Positions 46,224-56,541 of a stretch of 64,000 nucleotides of DNA are shown here, piece after piece. A model generated the notes under the pieces. It made no database searches, had not been told where the DNA came from, and worked only from the letters and a program-made list of their open reading frames with translations. How positions within the stretch are numbered: position 1 is the stretch's first letter; each line of letters begins with the position of its first letter. Source of the DNA: Limnobacter thiooxidans (lineage in GTDB: Bacteria > Pseudomonadota > Gammaproteobacteria > Burkholderiales > Burkholderiaceae_B). Made by a program: the position numbers and the translations under genes. Location: assembly GCF_036323495.1 (NCBI RefSeq), contig NZ_AP028947.1:1984001-2048000 (forward strand), given 5' to 3'.

Positions 46224-47330
46224 TCAGGGCTGTACTACAGTGTGAAACGGCACGCGTGGGGCAATTGCACACAACAGTTCATAGCCAATGGTGCCACAGT
46301 GGTCAGCCACCAAATCAACTGGAACATTATCGCCCCACAACTCGACGGTGCTGCCCACTTTCGCTTCTGGAATATTGCTGAGATCAATGGTCATCATGTC
46401 CATGGAAACCCGGCCAGCCACCGATGCAATGCGCCCTTCTATCCACACGGGTGTTCCATCCGGCGCATGCCTTGGATAACCATCTGCATAACCACAGGCC
46501 ACAACACCAATTCGACCATCTTCAGTGGCCTGCCAACGGGAACCGTAGCCGACCCGTTCGCCTTTTTTCACTGACTGAATTGCAATGATCTCGCTGCTCA
46601 GGGTCATGGCCGGCTTCAAACCGTAGCTGGCGGCTGTGTGGGGGCCCGGCGAGGCGCCATAAATGGCAATACCGGGCCGAACGATGTCGCCAGCCAGTTC
46701 AGGGAAATTCAATATACCGGCCGAATTTGCCAGGCTGCTTTGCCAGTGTGCTGGCTTTAACTGTGTCAGTTGCTGGTGCTGCGCTTCGGCCAGTGGCCTG
46801 CGATCGCGCGGCTCGGCTTCGTCTGCATTCGCAAAATGAGTCATTAGAACCGGTGAAGACCAGGCATTTCTTGTGGCGAACTGATCCAGCCAGGCAATGG
46901 CGGCTGCCCCATCGGTGGGCTGAAAACCCAGCCGGTTCATGCCCGTGTTCAATTTCAAGTAAATCCTGGGTTTGTAGCCAAGGGGTTTGCTTGCCAGCTT
47001 TTCAAGGTCGTGCAACTGGTCGATGTTGTGAACGACCCAGTCGCATTGCAATTCAATGGCCCGGTTCAAATCGGCGTCATCAAAGCAGCCTTCCAGCAAA
47101 ACGATCGGCTTTGTCCAACCAGAGGCCCGCAGCATCGCTGCGCCTTCTATCTCCAGAATCGCCAAAGCATCTGCATTTTGAAAACCGGGGAAAACCCGCC
47201 CCAACCCATGCCCGTAGGCGTTTGCCTTCACCACAGGCATGACAGCCACACCCTTCAGCAACTGCTTGATTTTAATGATATTGGCTGAAATTGCAGCGGG
47301 ATCGACCACTGCTCGAATGGGTCTCGGCAT
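46224..47330 (-). CDS. alr: Alanine racemase
   Basis: 368 residues from the ATG at 47330; the frame to 47474 runs back into the promoter region. It makes D-alanine for peptidoglycan using PLP. The PLP Lys is in PVVKANAYGHG, the second catalytic residue Tyr is in GERVGYGSRW, and the C-terminal beta domain contains GRVSMDMMTIDLS. It is divergent from lplT with 157 bp between them. Confidence 0.96.
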   Translation of the reverse strand: MPRPIRAVVDPAAISANIIKIKQLLKGVAVMPVVKANAYGHGLGRVFPGFQNADALAILEIEGAAMLRASGWTKPIVLLEGCFDDADLNRAIELQCDWVVHNIDQLHDLEKLASKPLGYKPRIYLKLNTGMNRLGFQPTDGAAAIAWLDQFATRNAWSSPVLMTHFANADEAEPRDRRPLAEAQHQQLTQLKPAHWQSSLANSAGILNFPELAGDIVRPGIAIYGASPGPHTAASYGLKPAMTLSSEIIAIQSVKKGERVGYGSRWQATEDGRIGVVACGYADGYPRHAPDGTPVWIEGRIASVAGRVSMDMMTIDLSNIPEAKVGSTVELWGDNVPVDLVADHCGTIGYELLCAIAPRVPFHTVVQP

Positions 47331-47487
47331 CGGAATGGGAGCTGATTTAAAGGTTGGCTGGAACTTTGTAAAAAGGAGATCGCGTAATACGCTTTCGGTC
47401 TGGATATGATATAACGCCACAACACCGTTGAACGAGCAGCGAAACGGCGAAGTCGCACTTAATGGACTTTGCACAATTCACAGTTGA

Positions 47488-48765
47488 ATGAAACCCGGCT
47501 TTTACACCATCATGGCGGCGCAGTTTTTCTCGTCGCTCGCAGACAACGCACTCTTGATTGCGGCCATTGCATTGCTATTTCAGATCCAGTCGCCCGACTG
47601 GATGACACCCCTGTTGAAACTGTTTTTTGTGGTGTCCTACGTGCTGCTTGCGCCGTTTGTAGGCGGATTTGCCGATACCTTGCCCAAGGGCAAGGTGATG
47701 ATGATTACCAACTTCATCAAGGTCATCGGTTGTTTGATGATGTTCTTTGGCATTCACCCACTGATCTCCTACGCAGTAGTGGGCTTGGGTGCAGCGGCTT
47801 ACTCGCCAGCAAAGTACGGCATTCTCACTGAGCTTCTCCCGCATGACAGGCTTGTTGAAGCCAACGGCTGGATTGAAGGCCTCACCGTTACCTCCATTAT
47901 TCTGGGTACTGTGCTGGGGGGCGTTCTGATTGCGCCGGGTACCAGTGAGTACCTGCTGCAACTCCACATTCCCGGTGTGACCGAAAACATGGACACGCCT
48001 GCAGAAGCAGCGATATTCGTGATCACAGCGGGCTACCTCATTGCCGCCATATTCAACTTCAAAATTCCAGACACGGGTGCGCGTTACGAACCCCAGATGA
48101 GCCACCCGGCGATCATGACCCGCAAATTTTACGGCTGCGTCAAGCAACTTTGGAATGACAAGCTGGGACAGATTTCACTGGCGGTCACCACGCTGTTTTG
48201 GGGTGCTGGTGCAACCCTTCAGTTCATCGTACTGAAATGGGCCGAAGTTGCTTTGGGCTTGCCTTTGGACAAGGGTGCAATTTTGCAGGGTGTGTGTGCT
48301 TTCGGTGTGGCCGCAGGTGCAGTGGCTGCTGCAAAAATGATTCCGTTGAAAAAATCCATGCTGGTTTTGCCAATGGGCATTTTGATGGGCCTGGTGTGCA
48401 TGACCATGGTGATGGTCAACAACCAGGGCATGGCTTATCTGCTCATTACGCTGATCGGAGCTTTGAGTGGCTTCTTTGTGGTGCCAATGAATGCGTTGCT
48501 GCAACACCGAGGCCATGTGTTAATGAGCGCGGGTCGTTCAATTGCCATTCAGAATTTCAACGAGAACATTTCCGTGCTGACCATGTTGAGCATTTATGCC
48601 TTGCTGATCAGCTTCGATGTGCATGTCAACACGGTGATCCTGATGTTCGGCGGCTTCGTGATGTGCACCATGTCCCTCGTTATTCTGTGGCACCGCCGCA
48701 ATCAGCGCTTGTACAACGTGGAAGCTCGCATTGGCGAAGACCGGCCTGTGGGCCTACCCCACTGA
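47488..48765 (+). CDS. lplT: Lysophospholipid transporter LplT
   Basis: 425 residues with about twelve membrane helices of the major facilitator type. LplT flips lysophospholipids across the inner membrane for re-acylation. The start MKPGFYTIMAAQFFSSLADNALLIAA and the motif AAYSPAKYGILTELLP are characteristic. The acyltransferase partner Aas is not in the window. It is divergent from alr and convergent with the family 4 UDG gene. Confidence 0.93.
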   Translation: MKPGFYTIMAAQFFSSLADNALLIAAIALLFQIQSPDWMTPLLKLFFVVSYVLLAPFVGGFADTLPKGKVMMITNFIKVIGCLMMFFGIHPLISYAVVGLGAAAYSPAKYGILTELLPHDRLVEANGWIEGLTVTSIILGTVLGGVLIAPGTSEYLLQLHIPGVTENMDTPAEAAIFVITAGYLIAAIFNFKIPDTGARYEPQMSHPAIMTRKFYGCVKQLWNDKLGQISLAVTTLFWGAGATLQFIVLKWAEVALGLPLDKGAILQGVCAFGVAAGAVAAAKMIPLKKSMLVLPMGILMGLVCMTMVMVNNQGMAYLLITLIGALSGFFVVPMNALLQHRGHVLMSAGRSIAIQNFNENISVLTMLSIYALLISFDVHVNTVILMFGGFVMCTMSLVILWHRRNQRLYNVEARIGEDRPVGLPH

Positions 48766-48813
48766 ATAACGCGACCGCTTTGCCTGGTGCGTCAGTGACA
48801 CATCAGTAACCCA

Positions 48814-49515
48814 TCAAGCACTGCCCTGAGTAAAATCCTGTTGCTTGAGCAGCAACAGGTCATCCCACACTTTGGCCTTTTCTTCGGGTCGCCTGAGCAG
48901 ATAGGCTGGGTGATAGGTCACCACTGCGGGAATGTCGCGCCCCTGAACAGTGACATGATGTAACTGCCCCCGCAACTCCCCAACTGATTTTTTACTTCCC
49001 AACAGGGTTTGAATTGCAAACCGGCCGACCAGCAACAACACTTTGGGCTGGCTCACTGCAATCTGCTGGAAAACAAAAGGGGAACATTTCTCTATTTCAG
49101 CCACTTCGGGGTTTCTGTTTCCGGGAGGTCGACACTTCAACACATTCGCAATGTACACATCGCTGGCTCGGTTTGCGCCCACGGCTGTCAGCATACGGTC
49201 CAGCAACTGCCCTGCTCGCCCGACAAAGGGTAGACCAGACGCATCTTCTTCCGCACCGGGCGCTTCACCCACCACCATCAAGGGCGCATAGGGTACACCA
49301 TCGGAAAACACAGTTTGGGTTCGGGTTTCACACAGGCCACAGGCCCTGCACGCAGCTACGGTAGAACGCAATTGATCCAGGCTGGGCAAATCGCTGCTTG
49401 CAGCCTGCGGCACAACGGCTTCACCCGCCTTTGTGTTAGCTAGGTTTTTCAGTTCCCAAACCGGCCCCAATCCCATGGCATGGAACAATTCAGCCTTGCT
49501 GTTTGACTTGGTCAC
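48814..49515 (-). CDS. Uracil-DNA glycosylase, family 4
   Basis: 233 residues. This iron-sulfur enzyme removes uracil from DNA. Motif A is VVGEAPGAEEDASGLPFVGRAG and motif B HPAYLLRRP. Four Cys that can bind the cluster include CRACGLC near residue 55 and CRPPGNRNP. The N-terminal 40 residues are extra and poorly conserved. It is the end of the ispD-ispF-tsaB-rimI run and overlaps rimI by 4 bp. Confidence 0.93.
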   Translation of the reverse strand: MTKSNSKAELFHAMGLGPVWELKNLANTKAGEAVVPQAASSDLPSLDQLRSTVAACRACGLCETRTQTVFSDGVPYAPLMVVGEAPGAEEDASGLPFVGRAGQLLDRMLTAVGANRASDVYIANVLKCRPPGNRNPEVAEIEKCSPFVFQQIAVSQPKVLLLVGRFAIQTLLGSKKSVGELRGQLHHVTVQGRDIPAVVTYHPAYLLRRPEEKAKVWDDLLLLKQQDFTQGSA

Positions 49516-49973
49516 TCCTGTACTCCTGCAAATCGTTTGAACATGACCAAAGCGTCCTCGCGCCCAAGGTGCGATGGGTAATAATTCTTGCGCGCACCAA
49601 TCAACTTGAATCCTTCCTTGTCATACAGCGTTTTTGCTGTGGTGTTGCTGGGTCGGACTTCAAGCAACATGCCCGTGGCCCCGATCATCCTGGCCTGGGT
49701 CATACCCCACTGCAGCAAGTGCTTGCCGTGCCCCAAACCCTGAAGATCCAGACGTATCGACAAATTCAGCAAGTGAAACTCATCGACCACATGCATCATG
49801 ACAATGTAGCCAGCCAGTTGATCATCCAGCCACATGCAATTCATGTGATATCCCGCACGCAGGGAGTCCAGAAAATTCTTCGCCGACCAGGGAAACTCAT
49901 AGATCTGGTTTTCCACCAGAATGACTGCTGGCACATCGGCCTCGGTCATGGGTCGAATGCTAAACAACGCCAT
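49512..49973 (-). CDS. rimI: Ribosomal protein bS18-alanine N-acetyltransferase
   Basis: 153 residues from the ATG at 49973; the longer frame to 50114 lies mostly inside tsaB. It is a GNAT-fold acetyltransferase that uses acetyl-CoA on the N-terminus of ribosomal protein S18. The acetyl-CoA loop is seen as RLDLQGLGHGKHLL, and EVRPSNTTAKTLYDKEGFKLIGARKNYYP is the typical C-terminal part. It overlaps tsaB by 14 bp and the UDG gene by 4 bp. Confidence 0.93.
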   Translation of the reverse strand: MALFSIRPMTEADVPAVILVENQIYEFPWSAKNFLDSLRAGYHMNCMWLDDQLAGYIVMMHVVDEFHLLNLSIRLDLQGLGHGKHLLQWGMTQARMIGATGMLLEVRPSNTTAKTLYDKEGFKLIGARKNYYPSHLGREDALVMFKRFAGVQE

Positions 49974-50664
49974 GCTTCGCTGCCATTCTTTCAGAAGTGG
50001 TTTGTGCCACTTTGTCACGAACATATTGGGGCTGACAATCAAATGGTTCGCTGACACGCCCTGCTTCCAATTCCTGCCAGGCCAGCAAAGCCAGTTGAAC
50101 GGCCGACACGTCACCTACCTGCACAACCCGATTGTGCGCTGCCAGCAAATTGGCAGTAAAAGAATCTGCAATCACATGGCCTTCGCGAACGGTGTGCAGT
50201 TCACTGACCCCCAGCAAACAAGGTTGTTGGATCCACACAGTACCTTGATGAGGGCGAGAAAGGGTAGCCATGTAAACCTCATTCAAGCGCGCATCCATCA
50301 ACACCGTGACCGGGGATTCGGTATCCATTTTGGAAAGCATGCACTCAAAACTGCTCAAGGGCACCGTGGGTACATTCCACGCAGTCGCCAGGCCTTGTGC
50401 CACACCGCAGGCAGTACGCAAGCTGGTAAACCCACCAGGGCCCACATCCACTGCAATTGCCGCACATTGTTCCGGTTCAAGATTGGCCGCATTCAAGTGT
50501 TGCCTCATGGTGGGCAGCAACAAGGCAGACTGACTTTTGTAATCCACTATCTCAAAACTGAATGCGATTGGCGGAGCCAGTGCATTCAGAACAGGTTTCG
50601 TGACGCAAGCCACCTTGGCCACACCTGAACTGGTGCTGATCGACAGAATGAATTGAGGCGCCAT
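49960..50664 (-). CDS. tsaB: tRNA threonylcarbamoyladenosine synthesis protein TsaB
   Basis: 234 residues. TsaB is the non-catalytic partner of TsaD in making t6A37 on tRNAs that read ANN codons. The ASKHA-fold start ILSISTSSGVAKVA and VDVGPGGFTSLRTACGVAQGLA are diagnostic. Its ATG shares one base with the ispF stop. The order ispF-tsaB-rimI-udg supports one transcript. Confidence 0.93.
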   Translation of the reverse strand: MAPQFILSISTSSGVAKVACVTKPVLNALAPPIAFSFEIVDYKSQSALLLPTMRQHLNAANLEPEQCAAIAVDVGPGGFTSLRTACGVAQGLATAWNVPTVPLSSFECMLSKMDTESPVTVLMDARLNEVYMATLSRPHQGTVWIQQPCLLGVSELHTVREGHVIADSFTANLLAAHNRVVQVGDVSAVQLALLAWQELEAGRVSEPFDCQPQYVRDKVAQTTSERMAAKHGVV

Positions 50665-51158
50665 TATTTGTCCCTGAGCATCAGGACAACTGCCTGGGCC
50701 TCAATCGCTTCCTTGCGCCCCAGATAACCCAACTTCTCATTGGTTTTCGCCTTGATGTTCACTGAATCGACAGGCAGCCCGCAAAGTTGGGCAACCCTCT
50801 GGTGCATAACCGCCATGTGCGGTGCCAACTTGGGGCTTTGACAAATCAGGGTCGAATCCAGATTCATCAGCTTGAATCCCTTAAGGGTTGCTTTTTCAAT
50901 CACTTGTTGAAGCAGAACCCCGCTGTCTGCGTCTTCAAACTGCGGGTCGGTGTCCGAGAAATGTGTGCCAATGTCACCCATGGAACAGGCGCCCAATATC
51001 GCGTCCGTAATAGCGTGCAACAAGGCATCTGCATCGGAATGGCCCAACAAGCCCAATTCCGAGGGAATGTGCACACCACCCAGAATCAGTTTCCGACCTT
51101 CCACCAAACGGTGCACGTCGTAACCCTGGCCAACGCGCAGGCGACTTAACTCGCTCAT
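50664..51158 (-). CDS. ispF: 2-C-methyl-D-erythritol 2,4-cyclodiphosphate synthase
   Basis: 164 residues from the ATG at 51158, which overlaps the ispD stop as ATGA. IspF closes the cyclodiphosphate ring in the MEP isoprenoid pathway as a trimer with zinc. Metal ligands are in GYDVHRL (Asp, His) and in [14 protein letters not shown] (His), followed by [14 protein letters not shown]. IspD and IspF catalyse the steps on either side of IspE. Confidence 0.96.
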   Translation of the reverse strand: MSELSRLRVGQGYDVHRLVEGRKLILGGVHIPSELGLLGHSDADALLHAITDAILGACSMGDIGTHFSDTDPQFEDADSGVLLQQVIEKATLKGFKLMNLDSTLICQSPKLAPHMAVMHQRVAQLCGLPVDSVNIKAKTNEKLGYLGRKEAIEAQAVVLMLRDK

Positions 51159-51886
51159 TGAGAGCACTCCCCGTTCAAATCCAGCAATTTGGCCACCACG
51201 CGCAAGTCGTCAGCCACGGTAATTTTCATGTTCTCCACATGGCCCGGTACGATCAATGGGCCGATCCCCATGGTTTCAATCGCGCTGGCGTCGTCGGTCA
51301 ATTGAACACCCTTGAACAGACATTCTGAAATTGCAAGGCTCAGGGCTTGGGCGCGAAACATTTGGGGAGTTTGCGCAGTCCACAACTGGCTGCGCGGCAC
51401 TGTGTGCTGGGCAACCACCTCACCCTCCTCCGCAACGTTTCCTTTCTTCAGGGTATCAACGACAGGCATGGCCAAAAGTCCACCCGCCACATGTTCACTG
51501 GCTTGATCAATCAAAGTCGCAAGAGCCACACTGTTCAAACCAGGGCGCGCTGCGTCATGCACCAGGATCCAGTCGGTTTCATTCACAATGAAATTGTTCA
51601 GCAAATGATTCAGTGCATTTAAAACCGTATTGGCACGCTCCTCACCAGCCACAGGAAGACACGTCACCTTGGAGTTGCCTTCAAACAAGGCTGCACCGCG
51701 CATGTCACCTTGCGCGAGCACCACGAACACCTTTTCTAGACGGGGATCGGCCAGCAAGGCTTGAACACTGCGCTCGAGCACAGTGGTGGCCCCCAAAAGG
51801 GCATATTGTTTGGGAAAATCGCTACCAAAACGGCGCCCTGCACCGCCTGCCGGCACCAAACCAAAGTACTTGGCAGTTCTTGCCAT
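51155..51886 (-). CDS. ispD: 2-C-methyl-D-erythritol 4-phosphate cytidylyltransferase
   Basis: 243 residues. IspD joins CTP with methylerythritol phosphate in the MEP pathway. The nucleotide loop is [18 protein letters not shown] with the catalytic Arg and Lys. [10 protein letters not shown] and [10 protein letters not shown] are also typical. It is the first gene of the run and is divergent from mfd; the 151-bp gap holds a TATAAT at 51920-51925 on the plus strand. Confidence 0.95.
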   Translation of the reverse strand: MARTAKYFGLVPAGGAGRRFGSDFPKQYALLGATTVLERSVQALLADPRLEKVFVVLAQGDMRGAALFEGNSKVTCLPVAGEERANTVLNALNHLLNNFIVNETDWILVHDAARPGLNSVALATLIDQASEHVAGGLLAMPVVDTLKKGNVAEEGEVVAQHTVPRSQLWTAQTPQMFRAQALSLAISECLFKGVQLTDDASAIETMGIGPLIVPGHVENMKITVADDLRVVAKLLDLNGECSQ

Positions 51887-51919
51887 GAAAGCCTGTTCCT
51901 ATGCGGGCACTTGCCGCCT

Positions 51920-51925
51920 TATAAT
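51920..51925 (+). promoter_or_regulatory. Candidate -10 box upstream of mfd
   Basis: A perfect TATAAT 113 bp before the mfd ATG. The expected -35 position is poor, so it is only a candidate. Confidence 0.35.
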
Positions 51926-52037
51926 GTGGGCCGTGGTTCAGCGAGTGGCGCTAACCTTCCGAACCTTTTTAACCCGAACCCGAACTTTTAGCCCTCTGGA
52001 AAACCAGCGTGGTTGCAGTAGCTGAGCGGGCAAACCT

Positions 52038-55000
52038 ATGCTGTCATATTTTACTTCTTCTTTTCAACTAACCGGTGGACACAAGCTCAGCTTGGCACAC
52101 CCGCCCGGCAGTGCCGACGCATTTTTGCTGGCCCAAGTGTGCTCGCAAGCCCAGGAACAGGGGCGTTTGTGCCTGATCACCTGTGCAAACCCGCACGATG
52201 CCACCCGTCTGCAAGAGGAAATCTCCCTGTTTGCCCCAGCCCTGAAGGTGCATTACCTGCCAGACTGGGAAACACTACCCTATGACAGCCTGTCTGCGCA
52301 CCAGGACTTGGTTTCGGAACGACTGGCCACCCTGTACCAAACCCAACAAGGCGATCTGGATGTGCTGATTACTGCGGCAAGCACCGCCATTCAGCGCCTG
52401 GCACCCCCATCATTTTTGGCGGGTAGCACTTTCTATTTCAAAACCGGCGACAAGCTGAATGAGAAAAAGCTGCGTGAGCAATTGACCATTGCGGGTTACA
52501 GCCATGTGTCTCAGGTCATGACCCCCGGTGAATACTGCATACGTGGCGGCATTATTGATTTGTTTGCGACCGGGACCGCGCTGCCTTTCCGAATTGACCT
52601 GTTTGATGACGAAATCGAGTCCATCAAGACCTTTGACGTGGACACCCAACGCAGCCTTTACCCTGTGCGGGAAATGCGTTTGTTGCCTGGCCGCGAATAT
52701 CCGATGGATGAACAAAGCCGTGCACAGTTTCGCAGCAAATGGCGTGAAAGGTTTGAAGGTGATCCCTCCAAGGTTTCGATTTATCGTGACATGGGCACCG
52801 GTGTAGCCAGTGCCGGCATCGAGTATTACCTGCCCCTGTTTTTTGAACACACAACCGCTTTGGTTGACTACCTGCCCAACAAGGAACTGGTATTTGTTCA
52901 ACACGGCGATGTGGACCAGGCCCTGCAAACATTCTGGGCCGACACCCAAAGCCGCTTTGATTTTTTGTCCAAGGACATTCAGCGCCCCATTCTTCGGCCT
53001 TCCGAAATTTATCTGAATGCCAATGAATTTTTCAGCGGGTTCGAGAACGCAGCACGCGTGAACCTGTCGGTTTCAAAAAATGCATTGGTGCCTGAATACA
53101 GCGGCGCTCTTCTGCCCGACCTTGCTGCAGACCGCAAAGCTGATGATCCAATCTACAAGTTCAGGGAGCTGGTTGAACGCACGGGGGCTGGCGCCTACAA
53201 ACAGGTGATCATGGTTGCGCCCAGCGATGGCCGCCGCGAAACACTGAACCAGTATTTCCTCGAACACCGCCTGAAACCGCACCAAACAGAAACACTGCAA
53301 GGCGCACTGGAAAGTGAACAGCGCTTTGTGCTGTGCACGGCTGTGCTGGATCAGGGTTTTGGCGTGCACCGCGGGCTGGAAGCCCAGGTTGCATTTGTCA
53401 CTGAGGCGGAACTGTTTTCACTGTCACCAAGGCGCCGCGGAGCACGCAGGCAGCAAGAGCGACAAAGCAACGTCGAATCCATGATTCGGGATTTGTCCGA
53501 ATTGAAAATCGGCGACCCGGTAGTACACCAGCAACACGGTATTGGGCGCTACAAAGGCTTGATCAGCATGGACCTGGGTGAAGGCGCATCCGAATTTTTA
53601 CACCTTGAATACGCCAATGGTTCCAACCTGTTTGTACCGGTTGCCCAGTTGCACGTGATTGCGCGCTACAGCGGTTCAGACCCAGAAAACGCACCCGTAC
53701 ATTCGCTGGGTTCTGGTCAATGGGAAAAAGCAAAAAAGAAAGCAGCCAAGATGGTGCGAGACACTGCGGCTGAACTGTTGAATCTGTATGCCCGCCGCGC
53801 CCTGCGCAAGGGTCATGAATTCAAATTGAGCATTGGTGACTACGAAGCGTTTGTCGAGAAATTCGGCTTTGATGAAACTGCAGATCAGGCTGCCGCAATT
53901 CAAGCCGTGATTGCCGACATGACCTCACCCAGACCCATGGACCGGCTTGTGTGTGGCGATGTGGGATTTGGCAAAACCGAAGTGGCTTTGCGGGCTGCGT
54001 TTGTCAGTGTCATGGATGGCAAACAGGTGGTGCTGCTGGCCCCAACCACACTGTTGGCAGAACAGCATTTCCAGACCTTTTCCGACCGCTTTTCAGACTG
54101 GCCGGTGAAAGTGGTGGAACTGTCCAGATTCAAGTCGCCCAAAGAAATTCGAGACGCCGTGGAATTGATCAACAGCGGTCGTGCCGACATCATCATCGGC
54201 ACTCACAAAGTGCTGAGCTCGGACGTCGAGTTCTCACGACTTGGGCTAGTGATTATTGATGAAGAACACCGCTTCGGTGTGCGCCAGAAAGAAGCCCTGA
54301 AAAATTTGCGCGCGGAAGTGGACGTGCTAACACTAACCGCCACACCCATTCCAAGAACGCTGGCCATGAGCATGGAAGGAATCAGGGATTTCTCCGTGAT
54401 TGCCACGGCGCCCCAGCGCCGCCTTGCGATCAAGACATTCGTGCGCCGTGAAACAGACAGCGTGATTCGTGAAGCCGTGTTGCGTGAATTGAAACGCGGC
54501 GGGCAGGTGTACTACCTGCACAATGAAGTCGACACCATTGAAAACCGCCGCGAAGCTTTGGAAAAAATCCTTCCCGAGGCACGCATTGGCATTGCCCACG
54601 GTCAGATGAATGAACGCGACCTTGAACGCGTCATGCGCGATTTCTACCAGCAGCGATTCAACGTGCTGTTGTGCACCACCATCATTGAAACCGGCATTGA
54701 CGTGCCAACAGCCAACACCATCGTGATTCACCGGGCCGACAAATTTGGTTTGGCCCAGCTTCACCAGTTGCGTGGCCGCGTGGGTCGTTCTCACCACCAG
54801 GCCTATGCCTACATGATGGTCAACAATGAAGAAGGCCTGAGCAAAAATGCCGAGCGCCGCCTTGAAGCCATCACCATGATGGAAGACCTGGGTAGCGGTT
54901 TTTACCTGGCCATGCATGACCTTGAAATTCGGGGTGCCGGCGAAGTGCTGGGTGCCAACCAAAGCGGCAACGTACACGAGGTTGGCTTTCAAATGTACAC

Positions 55001-55502
55001 CGACATGTTGAACCACGCCGTGCGTAGTCTGCGTGCAGGAAAAGAACCCGATTTGACCGCACCTTTGAATGTCACGGTTGAAATCAATTTGCACACCCCT
55101 GCCTTGCTGCCAGAAGATTACTGCCCGGATGTTCATGAACGCCTGACGCTGTACAAACGCCTGGCCAGCACCGAAGAAATGGATTTTATTTCTGAAGTAC
55201 AGGAAGAACTGATTGACCGATTTGGCAAACTGCCTGAAGCGGCAAGCGCCCTCTTGGAAACCCACCGTTTGCGCATTCTGGCCAAACCCTTGGGTATCGC
55301 GAAGATTGACAGCTCAACCGATGCCACGGTTATTCAGTTTGACGCCCAGCCCAATGTGGACGCTGGCAAAATCATCCTGATGATCCAGAAAGAAAAAGAC
55401 ATGAAACTGGCTGGCGCAGAACGCCTGCGCATCACCAGGAGTTTTCCAAAAGTCAGCGACCGTGTACAGTTCCTGAAAGGTTTGATCAAACAACTGGTCT
55501 GA
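52038..55502 (+). CDS. mfd: Transcription-repair coupling factor
   Basis: 1154 residues. Mfd removes RNA polymerase stalled at lesions and recruits UvrA. The N-terminal UvrB-like part (LPDWETLPYDSLSAHQDLVSERLATL) is followed by the polymerase-interaction domain (GDPVVHQQHGIGRYKG), the helicase with Walker A GDVGFGKTEVALRA and DEEHRFG, and the TRG region. The C-terminal domain that masks the UvrA site is present. It is paired in function with uvrC at 14.6-16.6 kb. Confidence 0.97.
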   Translation: MLSYFTSSFQLTGGHKLSLAHPPGSADAFLLAQVCSQAQEQGRLCLITCANPHDATRLQEEISLFAPALKVHYLPDWETLPYDSLSAHQDLVSERLATLYQTQQGDLDVLITAASTAIQRLAPPSFLAGSTFYFKTGDKLNEKKLREQLTIAGYSHVSQVMTPGEYCIRGGIIDLFATGTALPFRIDLFDDEIESIKTFDVDTQRSLYPVREMRLLPGREYPMDEQSRAQFRSKWRERFEGDPSKVSIYRDMGTGVASAGIEYYLPLFFEHTTALVDYLPNKELVFVQHGDVDQALQTFWADTQSRFDFLSKDIQRPILRPSEIYLNANEFFSGFENAARVNLSVSKNALVPEYSGALLPDLAADRKADDPIYKFRELVERTGAGAYKQVIMVAPSDGRRETLNQYFLEHRLKPHQTETLQGALESEQRFVLCTAVLDQGFGVHRGLEAQVAFVTEAELFSLSPRRRGARRQQERQSNVESMIRDLSELKIGDPVVHQQHGIGRYKGLISMDLGEGASEFLHLEYANGSNLFVPVAQLHVIARYSGSDPENAPVHSLGSGQWEKAKKKAAKMVRDTAAELLNLYARRALRKGHEFKLSIGDYEAFVEKFGFDETADQAAAIQAVIADMTSPRPMDRLVCGDVGFGKTEVALRAAFVSVMDGKQVVLLAPTTLLAEQHFQTFSDRFSDWPVKVVELSRFKSPKEIRDAVELINSGRADIIIGTHKVLSSDVEFSRLGLVIIDEEHRFGVRQKEALKNLRAEVDVLTLTATPIPRTLAMSMEGIRDFSVIATAPQRRLAIKTFVRRETDSVIREAVLRELKRGGQVYYLHNEVDTIENRREALEKILPEARIGIAHGQMNERDLERVMRDFYQQRFNVLLCTTIIETGIDVPTANTIVIHRADKFGLAQLHQLRGRVGRSHHQAYAYMMVNNEEGLSKNAERRLEAITMMEDLGSGFYLAMHDLEIRGAGEVLGANQSGNVHEVGFQMYTDMLNHAVRSLRAGKEPDLTAPLNVTVEINLHTPALLPEDYCPDVHERLTLYKRLASTEEMDFISEVQEELIDRFGKLPEAASALLETHRLRILAKPLGIAKIDSSTDATVIQFDAQPNVDAGKIILMIQKEKDMKLAGAERLRITRSFPKVSDRVQFLKGLIKQLV

Positions 55503-55506
55503 GAAC

Positions 55507-56541
55507 ATGCACTTTTTCACCCTTTCGCTGAAATCATGGTGTCGCCTGCTTGGCGCAGCGAGCTTTCTCCTACTTGCTGTCAATGCCTTCGCCACACAGG
55601 CCGACAACCAGAGCGACCAGGGCATGGCTGTTTACAAGGCACTTCTGCCCAAGGCAGAAGCAGGTGACCCCGAGGTTCAAACCACGCTGGGCCTGATGCG
55701 TCTGCGTGGCGACACCGTGCCCCGCGACCTTCGCGTTGCCAGGGTGTGGCTGGGCAAAGCTGCCATTCAACAGCACACGCCAGCCCAATATTACTTGGGG
55801 CAACTGTTGCTGTTGGACGTATTCAATGCCAACCCGAGTGACCTCGACAAACAGTTGACCGAAGGGCTGGGATGGCTTCGGCGTGCATCCCGTGACCAAC
55901 ATCCCCAATCGCAATTGCTGTACGCACAAACCCTGCTTGGTAGCCAGCTTGATGATCCCTTTGGTCACAGCAAAATTGAAGCTCAGCAACATCTGAATTC
56001 CTGCGCAGAAGTGCACCTACCTTGCACGCGTTATGCATTGAGCCGCCTGGACCAAGGCAAGGAAGAGGAATACTGCCCCAGCAGAGACGCCTGCGACCAG
56101 AAAAGGCGTCTGCTTTATACGTTGGCGAATGCTGAAGATGCCCACGCACGCTATCGTCTGAGCAAATTTGAAGGAGAGGACAGGATGTTCTGGCTGAGGC
56201 GTGCTGCACGCCTGGCTCACCCGCAAGCCAGTTACGAACTGGCCGATCTGGTAATCCGAAATGAAGCACCTCTTCAACCCGAAGATCCTGCAGTGCTTTC
56301 CCTGCTGAGCTCAGCAGCACAACAGGATGTTCCCCAGGCCATGCACCTGCTTGGCAGCATGTTGGTGGAAGGAACCCGATTTCCGGTCAACAAACCTTTG
56401 GGCATTCAATGGTTAAAACTATCTGCCGAAAAAGGATTCGAGCCCTCAAGGCAGCTGTTGATGCAGATTCAGACCACTGCTGACAGCAAGCCCGCCGCTG
56501 AACAGGTAGAATCCGCGCAAACCCCGGAGAATAAACCATGA
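55507..56541 (+). CDS. Secreted Sel1-repeat protein
   Basis: 344 residues, four bases after the mfd stop. A signal peptide covers about residues 1-30 (hydrophobic run, then AFATQ). Sel1-type helical pairs recur: AEAGDPEVQTTLGLMRLRG, ARVWLGKAAIQQHTPAQYYLGQLLL, and later AMHLLGSMLVEGTRFPVNKPLGIQWLKLSAEKG. Such repeats make protein-binding scaffolds in the periplasm. No enzyme motif is seen. It overlaps serB by 4 bp. Confidence 0.8.
   Translation: MHFFTLSLKSWCRLLGAASFLLLAVNAFATQADNQSDQGMAVYKALLPKAEAGDPEVQTTLGLMRLRGDTVPRDLRVARVWLGKAAIQQHTPAQYYLGQLLLLDVFNANPSDLDKQLTEGLGWLRRASRDQHPQSQLLYAQTLLGSQLDDPFGHSKIEAQQHLNSCAEVHLPCTRYALSRLDQGKEEEYCPSRDACDQKRRLLYTLANAEDAHARYRLSKFEGEDRMFWLRRAARLAHPQASYELADLVIRNEAPLQPEDPAVLSLLSSAAQQDVPQAMHLLGSMLVEGTRFPVNKPLGIQWLKLSAEKGFEPSRQLLMQIQTTADSKPAAEQVESAQTPENKP

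Noticed and set aside
54333..55265. A 310-codon frame antisense to mfd
   Set aside because: It lies wholly inside a clear mfd coding region and has no family features; such frames arise from the codon use of the real gene.
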